Under the pieces are notes generated by a model that saw only the letters and a program-made list of their open reading frames with translations, ran no database searches and was not told the DNA's origin. A stretch of 64,000 nucleotides of DNA from Heterodera schachtii. Lineage: Eukaryota; Nematoda; Chromadorea; Rhabditida; Heteroderidae. Both the position numbers and the translations under genes were made by a program. Below are positions 33,494 through 44,800 of the stretch, one piece after another (the stretch's first letter is position 1; each line of letters starts with the position of its first letter). The DNA lies in NCBI GenBank assembly GCA_023374025.1, contig SIJG01000061.1:415853-479852 (forward strand), read 5' to 3'.

Positions 33494-34040
33494 TTCTAGG
33501 GTATTTCTAAAAGAGGTGTTATTAATTTATAGACTAAAAATTAACCAATTTTATGAGATTTTTTCGATTTTTTTAATACTTAAATATTGGTTTTAAATTT
33601 TCAAATTAATTTTAAAAAAACAATTTTATGATTTCAATGGGCTTCAATTTATTAAAAAGCTTGTTACTGAGCATATATTTTTTATTTGAAAAAATGCCCA
33701 TTGTAATTGAAATTAATTATAATATTCATGTAGAATTTAAAAATGTACATTAATAGAAATATTATGCTAATAATTTTTTATTATAATTGAATTAGGCATA
33801 TTTTCTATATAAAAGATATCAATAAAATCAATTGAATGTTGAGAAAGAATAGGTAGATTGCTTGCTTCCTATAGAAATTAAATGTTTGATTTAATAATAA
33901 AGAAAATTTTTCTTTAAGTATTTAAAAAAATATTTGCTTGGTCGAATAATTCGCGAACATGGAGAGAAGACACATTTAAAGATTAGCTTTTACACGGCCG
34001 TTTAACCGAACCAAAAAGAAAACCGGGTTAGCAAAACATA
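33494..34040. other. AT-rich upstream region
   Basis: This lies upstream of the minus-strand secreted gene and would hold its promoter. No specific motif stands out. Confidence 0.4.
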
Positions 34041-34044
34041 ACTA

Positions 34045-34130
34045 AATTTTCATAATTTTTCGAAGGCGCCTTTCGGCGCCGCCGGACCCATTCTCCAAAA
34101 GTTCTTTGAAAAAATAACGCCACAAAAAAG
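34045..34130 (+). repeat. Dispersed GC-hairpin repeat family, copy E
   Basis: TTTTTCGAAGGCGCCTTTCG followed by GCGCCGCCGGACCC, then CCAAAAGTTCTTTGAAAAAA and TAACGCCACAAAAAAG. Reverse orientation of the consensus with hairpin, CTTTTGG block and GCGGCGT block in order. Confidence 0.7.
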
Positions 34131-34924
34131 TGATGTGAAAAGCAAATAAAAAAAAGAAAATTTATTCGTGATCGATCGATATGTGCATTTTTTTACCAAA
34201 GAATGTTAATTGATGTAGGGAGGCCCGAAAATAGAATAGTTGATCCATTTTTAAAATGAATAAATTGTAAACAGACATTTTTTGACCCAAAAAATATATT
34301 AAAATGATATTTTTGTTTTATGTCACCAATTTTCCAGATTTTTGGTGAAAAGAATAACGATTAATAATCGGTTCGTCACCAAGCCTAATATAAATAAAAT
34401 GTTTGGAAAAATTTGGAAAAAATCCCCTAAATTGTGAAAATTTTATGACCGAGATTTGCGAAAATAACTTTTCAAAAAAAAAATTTGCCTATATTTTGCG
34501 ATTTTTCGTCTATGTTATATTCAGAACCCCGTCAAACCTGGAACCTTTTACTAATTCCGGGTGGGGAGTATTGCCAAAATGCGAAAGAACAGTGAAAAAA
34601 GCTTGAAAAATTGCAAAATTCAAGAAAGATTGATTGAAGTATAACGTGCTAAATTAGTTGGCCGATCCATGAAGGAGCGGGGCCTAATATAAATTACATA
34701 TTTGTATGGAACTAACCAAGCCCTTAGCCAGAAAAAAACCTTGGAGGGGGAAAGGGGGGAATCCGAAAACTTTTTTTTGTTCTTCTGGCCAAAAAATTTT
34801 TTTTTCAGTGTTATTTTAATAATTTAACCGCCAGCAGAGAGCAAAAAAAGAGGGATTTATGGCGATTTTACGCAAATGTCAATTTTTGCAATTTTGGGCC
34901 GAAAATTTCAAAAACTAATGTAAA

Positions 34925-35050
34925 GAATGAGTCCAGCGGTGCCCAGAGGCGCCACCGGGAAAATTTTGAAGATTTTAATGAAATATGATAAGATAAATGT
35001 GGAAAAATTAAAAAAAAAATTGCCCATTTTCTTGAAAAATTTTTATTTTT
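34925..35050 (-). repeat. Dispersed GC-hairpin repeat family, copy F
   Basis: CAGCGGTGCCCAGAGGCGCC followed by ACCGGGAAAATTTTGAAG matches the hairpin core and the adjoining AAAATTTT block. A TTTTCTTGAAAAATTTTT block lies about 50 bp on. Confidence 0.6.
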
Positions 35051-35135
35051 TAATCAATATTCACTTGTGTTTATTTTAGCAATATATTCCATTACTAATT
35101 CACTTATTCGTTGATGAAGGAATACACCTTCAAAA

Positions 35136-36157
35136 ATGGCGGATAGTGCGAAGGTAAAAATTTAATAAACAAATAATTAATTGATAAAAAATTTTCTTCT
35201 TTGAATTATTAATCGGATATGAAGGCTTAAAGTAAAAGTAAAATTTGAAAGAATTTCTTCCTTTTTTGAATTTAAAAAAATAAATAATCCGAAAAAACTA
35301 AATTTTATTAAAAGATTTGCTTCATGTAAGCGATGCCGACTGTACAAATGCTTAACAGTCGGAATGTAACTCGCGAGGAGTCTGCGGAACCGAATTCAAT
35401 GAGCAACAAATAATGGCATTTGCAGAACGAATGAAAGAGCATCCAGGAAAAATTGCTATCAACTCGGTTGTAAGAAGAGAAGAAATTTCAAAAATATATT
35501 TTAAGTGGATTTGATTTAATACTCAAAATTTTTTTGACAGATAATCGTAAAGTAAGGGCGAAATTCAAAAGGACCTAAAATATGTTAATGATCTGCTAAT
35601 AACAGTCAAAATAGTAACAATAAATTATATTAGTCACTGGAACAAAAGGAATTAGTCAATATTATTTTGGTAAAAAATTTGCTGCAAATTATGGAAAAAG
35701 TGCGGCGAATTCTCTTACACACAATATGATACATTTGACTCAATTTTTTCACGAAAATTGAATTTGATTGAATTTGTCAACAAATTTTCGGTAAGGAATT
35801 CATAAAAATGGACGAATCCTTGGTATTAAGACAAAACCGGTCCAAGCAGTTCCAGCAATATATCTTTAAAAAACACATCAGTTTGGACCCTTCTTTATAA
35901 AGCCACCGCACGCGGTCAAGGATATTTATGCGTATTTGAAATTGGCAAAACTTTTCCATTCTTTGAGCGGCTTGACAAAAATGACAAAGTGAAACAATTA
36001 AAAAACAAAATATTATTTAATTAATTAATCAATTTCCATTTTTATCTAAAGATTCACATTTTCAAAGATTGCCCTGTGCAGTAATATTGCGATGCCATTG
36101 TTTGTGTTGTGCAATAGTTTCTATTCGGTGCAACAAAATTGTGACGTTCTTTGTTGA
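35136..36157 (+). pseudogene. Nuclear hormone receptor, decayed
   Basis: Pieces in order: ATG exon MADSAK (35136-35153, donor GTAAAA); second zinc finger of the DNA-binding domain FASCKRCRLYKCLTVGM (about 35319-35369), the classic CxxCRxxKCLxVGM signature; a linker MAFAERMKEHPGKIAINSV (about 35413-35469); then ligand-binding-domain exons LEQKELVNIILVKNLLQIME (from 35634) through RKLNLIEFVNKFS (donor at 35791), HAVKDIYAYLKLAKLF/PFFERLDKNDK (about 35894-35984) and FSKIALCSNIAMPLFVLC then SFYSVQQNCDVL (36052-36157). The helix 3-5 core of a nematode receptor LBD is recognisable. The first zinc finger is absent, in-frame stops follow VGM and interrupt 35720-35730 and 35870, and a one-base shift sits at LF/PFF. 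A hAT MITE lies 380 bp downstream. Confidence 0.75.
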
Positions 36158-36536
36158 ACTTTATTTTATTTTATTTGGTTTGCTTTATTTTTTAATTGTA
36201 TGGGACTGATCGTAAGCATTTTCAACACGGGCGCCAAACACCGCAAGTTACTCACTTATATTTCAAATTTGTTAGACGACGATTGCCACTCATTTCTTCC
36301 ATGCACCTTTTTTGAGGTGGGGAATTGAAGGCGGATCAATGAGGTCGGTCATCGCCTCGGAGGACGTATGCAGATCTCTGTAGTTTCTCTTTACCATTGT
36401 TGCTTGAAATGCAATTCGTATTTCAAGGCCCGAAAATGGCTTTGCTGGGGAAAGATCTTTCTCCACCACGTGGGTGAGGATGGAGAAAAGGAAGCTTCGA
36501 CTTAATTTCTTTATCGTCGAGAAAATTGGTCATGAC

Positions 36537-37175
36537 TAGGGATGGGAATTTAAGTCACGAAAAAACTCAAAAAAGTCGACTTAAAAAGTCATGAAAAATC
36601 GCCAAAAAGTCATGAAAATGTAATAAAAAATGCCAAAAAGTCACAAAAAGTGCAAAAAAGTCATGCAAAAATAACCAAAAAGTCACCTAAAAATACCAAA
36701 AAAACACTAAATAAATCCAAAAAAGTCATGAAAAATTAGCCAAATGTAATTAAATCCAAAAGTTGTTTTAAACAATTCTTCGAAGAAAGTAATTTAAAAA
36801 CGACTAATTTTAACGGAAAAAAATATTCAAAAGTGTTACACCGCCAGATTTTTATTTTATTTTATATTTTTCAGTCCCGTCATTTGAGTCCTTATGTTAT
36901 AAGAAATTTCAGTTCCATCTCGAAGATTGACTTATTTTTCGGAATTTTCATCACAAAAAGTCAAATTTTGCCTCAAAAAGTTAAAAAAATCACGAAAAAA
37001 GTCGCAAAAACTCAAAAAAGTCATAAAAATCCCAAAAAGTGCAAAAAAGTCAAAAAAAGTCACCAATAAATGCATGTTAGAAGCTTCGAACAAAGTTTAG
37101 AACACTTTTGAAGTCATTTTAAGGTCATTTATAGTCAGCAAAAAAAAAGTCATTTGACTTAAATTCCCATCCCTA
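36537..37175. mobile_element. 639-bp hAT-type MITE with 8-bp target duplication
   Basis: Terminal inverted repeats TAGGGATGGGAATTTAAGTC at the left and GACTTAAATTCCCATCCCTA at the right are perfect over 20 bp. The flanks carry a perfect 8-bp duplication GTCATGAC (36529-36536 and 37176-37183). The interior consists of many variants of AAAAAGTCA (for example CAAAAAGTCATGAAAA) in the left and right thirds. No transposase. The TAGGG start and 8-bp duplication assign it to hAT. Internal open frames are repeat artefacts. Confidence 0.92.
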
Positions 37176-37395
37176 GTCATGACCCAAACACAAAATAAAA
37201 CAGCAGAGGGTTTTTTGCCATTTTAGGGCAAATTATTCCTTTTGTCCCATCAAAAACTCCGTGCATCATTTGTACATTTTTTTAAATTTCGGATGTGTAC
37301 ACAAAACCGTAAAATACTTTAATTTTTCCCTGATCAAAAGTCTTTTACACCAACTTTATTAGATCACTCCTTCATGGTGATCGGGAAAGTCAAAA

Positions 37396-38478
37396 ATGGC
37401 TTTTTTTTTCATTTTCTGCTGTTTCAGTTTCATTTCCGGCGACGATTTCCTCGCGGTGTTCGAATTGCTTCCCCCGCGACAACTTGGCCTTGGCATTGCT
37501 CTGATCAGCCACCGTTTTGACTGTTTCGTGGACGAACACTTTAAAACTCGTCGATGGTCTTTGGAATATATGCAGATTCGAAGCAAAATTGGGGAGAATG
37601 GCTCGACGGAAATGCAAATTTTTAATGCCCGTGGGGAGTCTCTGCCAATTCAGAAAGAACCGATGCCAAAGAAAGTCATTGGATTCAAACACCTTTTGAT
37701 AAAGTAAAGAACGAAAAAAAACAATGTTTTTGATTACTTTTTTAAGTTACATCGACCGCAATGTCATCGAATTTCTGCGCCATTTTTCTTCGCTTTTCGC
37801 TAATTGCGGAATTTATTTGGTCGTTTACACAAACAATGATCGCCTTGTTGAGTTATTTATGCGCAACATTTGGCCTCAACTCAAAGAAGGCATTCGTGGA
37901 CTGAAATTTGACTACCCATTCAATCTCCACTTTTTGCGATTTTTCGGCAATTCGTCCATTCTTTCCGATTGTTCATCTCTTCGCTTTGTCTTTTCCCATG
38001 ACGACATTTTCTCTGGTTTTCCGCTCGATGACTGTTCCAATGCGACGAGTGGACAAGCAATGGCCAATTGGCTTTTTTCGCTTCGTCCGGACGGTGTACC
38101 AAAAATGCTTAAATGTTATTGCCATTATGAAGTGGATGATTGGCCATCACAAGCAGAAGGACTGAAAAAAGTGATCAAACCCAGTTCATTTATATTTCAC
38201 TTTTTTCCCCTCTTTTTTAGGCATTTTCCAATGCTTCTTCACGTACCAATTTCATCATTATCATTTTCCTTTTGAGTAACTACGTTGTGCCGTTCGAATT
38301 GACCAATGAATTGACGGAGGAGCGATTGTCGTTGAAAAATGCCAAAAACTATGGAGGTTATTTGCTGATTCGTTGTCCAATTTTGCGAAATGAGAACAAA
38401 TGGACAAAATGGGAGAACGAAGCGATTGAATGGGACTTCAATGAGCAGTGGAACAAAATTACCATTCACATTAAATGA
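37396..38478 (+). CDS. F-box-like protein of a tylenchid-expanded family
   Basis: Three exons: 37396 or 37428 to 37703, 37747-38170 and 38221-38478 (TGA). Donors are AA|GTAAAG and AAA|GTGATC; acceptors TTTTTAAG and TTTTTTAG; introns 43 and 50 nt, phases consistent. Landmarks: FLAVFELLPPRQLGLGIALI followed by RFDCFVDEHFK (F-box-like helices), KVIGFKHLLI, then YIDRNVIEFLRH, GQAMANWLF..RPDGVPKMLKC, ASSRTNFII, VPFELTNELTEERLSL, LLIRCPILRNENKW and a C-terminal ITIHIK. I recall this architecture as a large lineage-specific family in cyst/root-knot nematode genomes, presumed adaptors for SCF ubiquitin ligases. Start is uncertain: ATG 37396 gives MAFFFIFCCFSFISG, which could be a signal-peptide-like leader, but TGTTTCAG just before 37428 is a good acceptor, so an upstream exon may exist. 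All exons are open; likely functional. Confidence 0.75.
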
Positions 38479-38729
38479 CAGTGAATTCAGCGATAGGTAA
38501 GAGATGTAAAAAATAATTATCATTTTTTGGGTTTCAAATGTTTTCAGCTTTTTCGACGCCGTTCCTCGCCCAAATGATCACCAATGAAAGTGAAATAACA
38601 AAAAGTTTTGAATGATTTGAGAATATTTCGAAGCACCAGCTTTTTTTGAAATGCGTTCATTTTTGTTGCACAATAAATTGCTGGGCAAAGAAAGTCGTGA
38701 AATTTGGCTACGAGGGTCGTGCTTCACAC

Positions 38730-38830
38730 CTGCTGTACAGGGCGGGGGGTCAGAGAAGGAGCCATCTTTTTTGCTTTCAAAACTTTTTTGCGGAACTAAC
38801 GATAGGCGTCGCAGGGAAATTTTTTTTTTT
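38730..38830 (+). repeat. Dispersed GC-hairpin repeat family, copy I (divergent)
   Basis: TACAGGGCGGGGGGTCAGAG, CTTTTTTGCGGAAC and AACGATAGGCGTCGCAGGGA followed by a T run. The order differs slightly from the consensus, suggesting a rearranged copy, just 3' of the F-box-like gene. Confidence 0.5.
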
Positions 38831-38899
38831 GTGAAAAATTTGGTGAGAAATTTAGCAAAAAAAAATTTGATTTCATTCAATTCAAAAAAAAAAATTTCC

Positions 38900-41800
38900 A
38901 GCCCCTAGGAATTTTTTGCTAAAATTTTCCTGATTTCAAGCCATTTTTTCATATTGAATTATAAAGATAAAAGAACCAAATATTATATAAATTTCCAAAT
39001 TTTTATTTTTTCTTATTTAATTTAATTATTTTTAAATAAGTCGCCCATTACTTGATATAAAGCACTGCATTTCTGCCTTTCTTTACAAATGTTCTGCCTT
39101 TTTTTTGTTGAAGCGTCAAATTCTTGTTGATAAATTTTATTAATTTATCATACTTTTTATAATTTTTTTTAATATCTGTTTTAAAATTAATTTTACAGAA
39201 ACAGAATGGGTAAAATATACAAAAAATTAAGCATTTATTTTCGGTCGTTTTTTTATTATTAATTTTTTTTAATTAAATTTTTTTCTTGTTTTTCAGCATT
39301 TCAAGTTATATCATTTAAAGTAGAGTGACTCTATCATTCTTTATGCTTAATTTGTTTTCAATCAATTTTCAATATGTATTTATGTACCTAATTTAATTTA
39401 TGTTGTTTTAAAATGATTCGTTTTTATTTTTTCATCTTTATCAAATGCTGAAATATAAATTATACATAAATTGGGTCAAATTCTCCGTGTGAAAAATTGA
39501 CGTAGTCTTTAGACATAAAGGCAAAGGTGACATATCTTTATTAATAAACTAACAAAATATATTTTTAATTAAATAATATTGTTGTTTATGTTATTATTAT
39601 TCTTATATTATAAATTATTATTTTAAAGGTGACAAAAAAATGAATTATGAATTTGTAAATGTTTAAAATTATAGCTTTGCTTATTATTGGAATTAATTCT
39701 CTATAATTTTCAACTTTTTCTTTCATATTTGCAATTCTTTCACTTGTCGAAGTACTTCGCGTTCAAACTATAGTGACGAAAGATTTGTCCAAATTAAAGA
39801 ATTTATTTTTTCAAATAATTATTGCAAATATAATTACACAGCGTATATCAATGAGAAATTTAAGCTTTCAAGAAATACCCTTTTTTAATGAGTCATTAAC
39901 ACATGAATGAAATTTTAAATAAACTAATGTAATTACATATGTAGATTTAAAATTTTTTGGGTATTTTATTTTTAATCGGGCTAATTCCAATTATTAATTA
40001 TTAGAAATCTATTTAATAATGTATGTTAAGTGGTTTGAAGTTCTGGGCAATTATTGACTATATGAATCAGGAAAAGCTAATATATTACTAATATTGTTCT
40101 TTGTTTTTTTATAATTTAATTTTATTTTATAGTCATTATAATTTTATGAATGAATAATTTATAAGATATGGAAGCATCACTGTTTGAAGTATAGATCTAA
40201 AACGTATGTATTTAAATATGCTATTCTCGCTTTGCTTTTATTTCTTTAATTTAATTTAAAAGAATTTATTCATTTAAACAATATATCATTTTCGCGATTT
40301 AATTTCAACCATAAAATATATTTATTTTTTTTTTGCAAAAAGACCTTATTTGTTAGGTATTTTAGAATAATTCAGTGTGTATTATCAAATGATTAAATTA
40401 ATTTTTTATGTATTCAATTTTTTATTTACTAATAACAAATAAAATTTTTAATTTTTTTTATAAAAATATATTAATTTTATTTTTAAAGAGATTTGAAATT
40501 TTTCTGATTTGCAGCATTTCTATTTATTAGAATAATAAAGAAAATAAATTGTTTTGTACAAAATAATTTTAGTTTTTAAAGAAAAGTGGCGCATTTGTGC
40601 ATAGGTTTTTTAAAATGAACACAATTATTTGTGTGATTTTCACTTTTTATTTGGGGAGTTAATAATGAATTTTTACATTGTTTTTTTCAAAATCTTCAAA
40701 AATTCATTTACTTGACTCGATATTTATAATTATTGTAATTAGTAGCACATTTCATGATTAAATATTTTACTTTTTTCGAAATATTTAATTATAATTAAGC
40801 GCCGGAACTTTGTCGAATTAATTTTATTAAATATTGCGATGGATGAAAAATACTATTGTAATTAAAATTAAAAACTTTTTGTAATATCCTTTAGTTAAAA
40901 ATCAATTTATTTCTTTTATTTTCATTTATAATTATGCTCAATTTGTAAATGTCATAGTTCAGAATTCCCGATGAATTTAAATATTTTGTCGTATTAATTA
41001 TTTTAGAATTTTACCAAAATCAAAAGTTTCAAATTTACATATTTTTTCAATTGCTGCGAACTCCATGGGTCGATGATATGTTTTATAAAATTTAAATTAA
41101 ATTGGTTTCAAAAATTGCATAAATATGTTTTCCGTTTTTATTTCATATGATATTATCTTTTATCGTTTTGTTTTATTAGATTGAATTTCAGAAGCTATTT
41201 CAGGAATTCACAATCATTTTTTATTCGATTATATAATTTTTTCTTTCGTTAAATTTTTAATTTTACATTTGTTGTAATATCTTACTGCTTAAGTAAAGTT
41301 TTATTTCTTCTTCTTTTTTTAATTTTATAATTATTAGTATTGCTTAGCAGCTTTACAGAGGTATATCACATATCATAGTAATTATTATATTTTCGCGTAG
41401 AATGTATTTGAATTTCAAATTGCAGATGTAATTAATATTAAAAACGATTTCTTTAATTGAATTCAATTTTTATTTTCAATTTTTTAAGTATGATCAACGC
41501 ACTATACTTCAAATTTAATACATATTTAAACTTGGTAAATTTTTACTTTATTTAATTAGAAAAAAGGTTTTTTGAAATTTTCTAATACATTTATTTGTAA
41601 TACAAAATATATTTGTTTAGAATTGCTTTATTAGATTATATGCATATTAGTTTAATTAATCCATTTTGATATATATTCATTTTATTAGTTGTTTATCATT
41701 CATTCCGATTTTTTTAATATTTAATTCTTAAACGCCACAAAAAACTCCAACATAATCGAGTCTCTAGCTTTTGTAAATGGAAATTAAAATAAAATAAATT

Positions 41801-44800
41801 AATAATAATGATTAACCAAGTCCTATATATATTTTAATTCTTAACTCTTAAAAATTATATTTTGTTAATAAGTTTTTAAATATTGAAGTTAATTAACTTC
41901 ACAATCACCAAAATATCCTTAATTTCTTTATGTTGGGTCAGCATGCTTGTAATCATTTATTGACTGGAAAGCTCGCGAGCGGTTCAATACAAATAATCGA
42001 AGAAAGGAAAAAATACCGAAAAACATACGATAAAATATAAAAGCAATATTTTTTATTTCATATTTGCTAATACCAAACCGCAAAATATAAGTAATGTAAA
42101 AGCAGAAAGAAAATATTTACTTAAAACTGCCAAGACAGAAAATTAAACCAGAAATATTTTTAATATTAACTAACCAAAAATGATATTTTGTACAGGTAAT
42201 AATTTTTTAATTCAGAAAAACGTAAACAAATATAGTATTTACTTAAAAACCGGTACTACAAAAAATTATATTCCAAAAACAAAAAACTACTAAGAACTAA
42301 TTTTCTAAATAATTAATTATTTTACAAATTTAAAAATAATCAAATTTAAAAATAATCAATGTAATTTTAGAAAGAAGCATTAAACTGAAATAATAACTAT
42401 TTTATTTAAATTAATGATAGTTGAATTAAAAATCTAAAAAAAAAAACCAACAACTTCTTAAAAACAGAAAATATGCTTAATGGAATACATCATCAAAGCA
42501 TGTTACAAGACATGATATTGAAAAAGAAAAATTCTAAATAAAAAAAGAAAGAGAAATAACTATTGGAATAAAATTATATTTTAATCTTAAAACACAATAA
42601 GATTTAAAAAAAAATAAACATTTTTGTTGATTTTCAATATTTTAAAATATTTCTTCATATTTAAAAATGAAATTTGACAAAAAATTTAAATCAAAGAATT
42701 TAAATGCTATATACCACTGTAAAATTATTTTAATTTAATGAAAATTCGGCATAATCAACAAATAAAATTGATTGTGACGCATCAGCCTGTAAAAACGCCT
42801 GATTAAAAAAAAATAAAAATACGTGTTTTTTGTCAAGTTCTTTTTATTTTTATAAACGAATTAAGAACATACTTTTTTTTATAATTTTAATATTAAATAT
42901 TGTGAATATTCTTAAATAGAATTTTTTAAATATATTTAAACCAAAGAATAACTAATTTTACTCAAATAACAGAACTAGTGAAATTTATTATGATTTTCAT
43001 GAAACGACTTATAAAAAATTTATTATTAACAAACAATCAATTGGGTTATATAATATATAAACAATTTTGGTGCACATACGTCGCCACTCGAATTATTTTC
43101 TTATTGAAAACTACTAGGTTTGATCATTAAAAAGTGTAATGATTCATTCGCAAAAAAAATCTTAAAAGTTTCTGAAAAGCCAAATAGAACAAAATGCGCA
43201 GAGTTGAAATTAAAAAAAAATATTCAAAAAGAGTAACAATGAAAAAGTTTCGATACCCAAAAAATATTTTTAATATATCATAATTATACTTAAAAATTTC
43301 TGTAATTTAAATAAAAAAAAATAATGTAAAAATATTAATATAAAACTTTCCAAAAAGAATATCAGGATTAGAATAGAAATGTTAAAATATAAATGTTGTG
43401 CATAAAATTGAAAAAATAAAAAACCAACTTTACAAGAAGCAGAAGCACAACTGAACTCTGGTCCAAAGCTTGAATTTCACATGAAGCAGTTTAAATTTCG
43501 ATTTGATTTTTCAAATATTCAATTATAATTATTTGACATTTCAACAAGAGACTTTTCTTCTCATTGGGAATTACGCATTGAAAATAACGAAAAGAAAAAT
43601 TCGGAAAAAATTTAAAAAATCAATTTATATTTAAAAGTTTATTAATAAATTAAAATTTGGCAATGATGACACATAAATATAATTTATCAAAAATAAAAAA
43701 GCAAAAAAAAAGAAAATTTATTCAACAAACTTTAATAAATTGATTAAAAAATATTTATTATTATGGATTTATTGAAATAACTTCATAAAAAAATATCTGA
43801 TGAGGCTTTGAATAATCCATAAAAGAGTGAAAAAAATAAGATAAATTATTAATTGTCCTCGAGGAAAACCAAAGACAGAAAAATACATTAAACAAGAATT
43901 TTATAAATATTTGATTTTATAAATAAAAAAATTTTTGCAAGGCGAGCGTTTAGAGAATACAAAATAAGGGCACTTAAATACATAAAGAATTTTTTTAATG
44001 TATAAAAATAAATTAATATTTTTAATAATTTGTAGTTTATAAAAAATGTTAATTTATTGCTCATGCTAATAATATTTTAAACTAATAAGGCATTTATTAA
44101 TAAATTTATATTTAAGAAAAATAAATGAATATAAAAATCTATAAAAAAAGCTTAACAAAAAATACATTAATTATTGGTATCAAAACTGTGAATTTTAAGT
44201 AAATAAAAGTTTCATGAACTTTGAAAAAGCTGATTTTATAATTTAGTTTAATTTTGCAGAAAATATCTTTGTGTAATGGCTAATGTGAGTTTATTTTCGA
44301 GATTATGTTTGCTGATTTTTGAGAAAGTTGATGCTTTATGCTAATTTTGAAAAAAATACACCAACGATCTGCTGGTGTTTAACCTAAATGTTGTTTTTTG
44401 TCGGCAAAATGCTAACTTTTTAACTTTGGAGACAAACCTCAATAAAAAAATATTTGTTTATTTATTTTCGCTTTTATAAAAGAGTAGATTAATTAATTTT
44501 TGGTTTTTATTAAGGAATAAATAAATTTTAAATTTTAAAACGCTAATATTCTTTTTTTAACTACTTTAAATTAAAACATTTTACACTGCTTTTTTACTTT
44601 AGGATATTCCAATAATTACTTATTTTTGTGTGAATTTACCGCAAATATTTGTAGAAAATTTTTTTAATTTTCAAGGTTATCCCCGTTGTTTTGACTCAGC
44701 TCTTTGAAGAAAATGATCGATGAGTTTATTAGAGAATCAAATCATTTAATCATCTTTTTCTATTAACAAATTAACAAAATTTCCAGTTTCTTTCCTAAAG

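Noticed and set aside
36833..37069. 78-codon Lys-rich frame
   Set aside because: Lies wholly inside the 36537-37175 MITE minisatellite.
37359..37692. Minus-strand frames opposite the F-box-like gene
   Set aside because: Shadows of the plus-strand exon, which has correct splice sites and a recognisable family pattern.
41938..42060. GC-richer patch with frame GQHACNHLLTGKLASGSIQI
   Set aside because: Isolated, no splice context or family match; it coincides with an A/T skew switch and may be a repeat edge.
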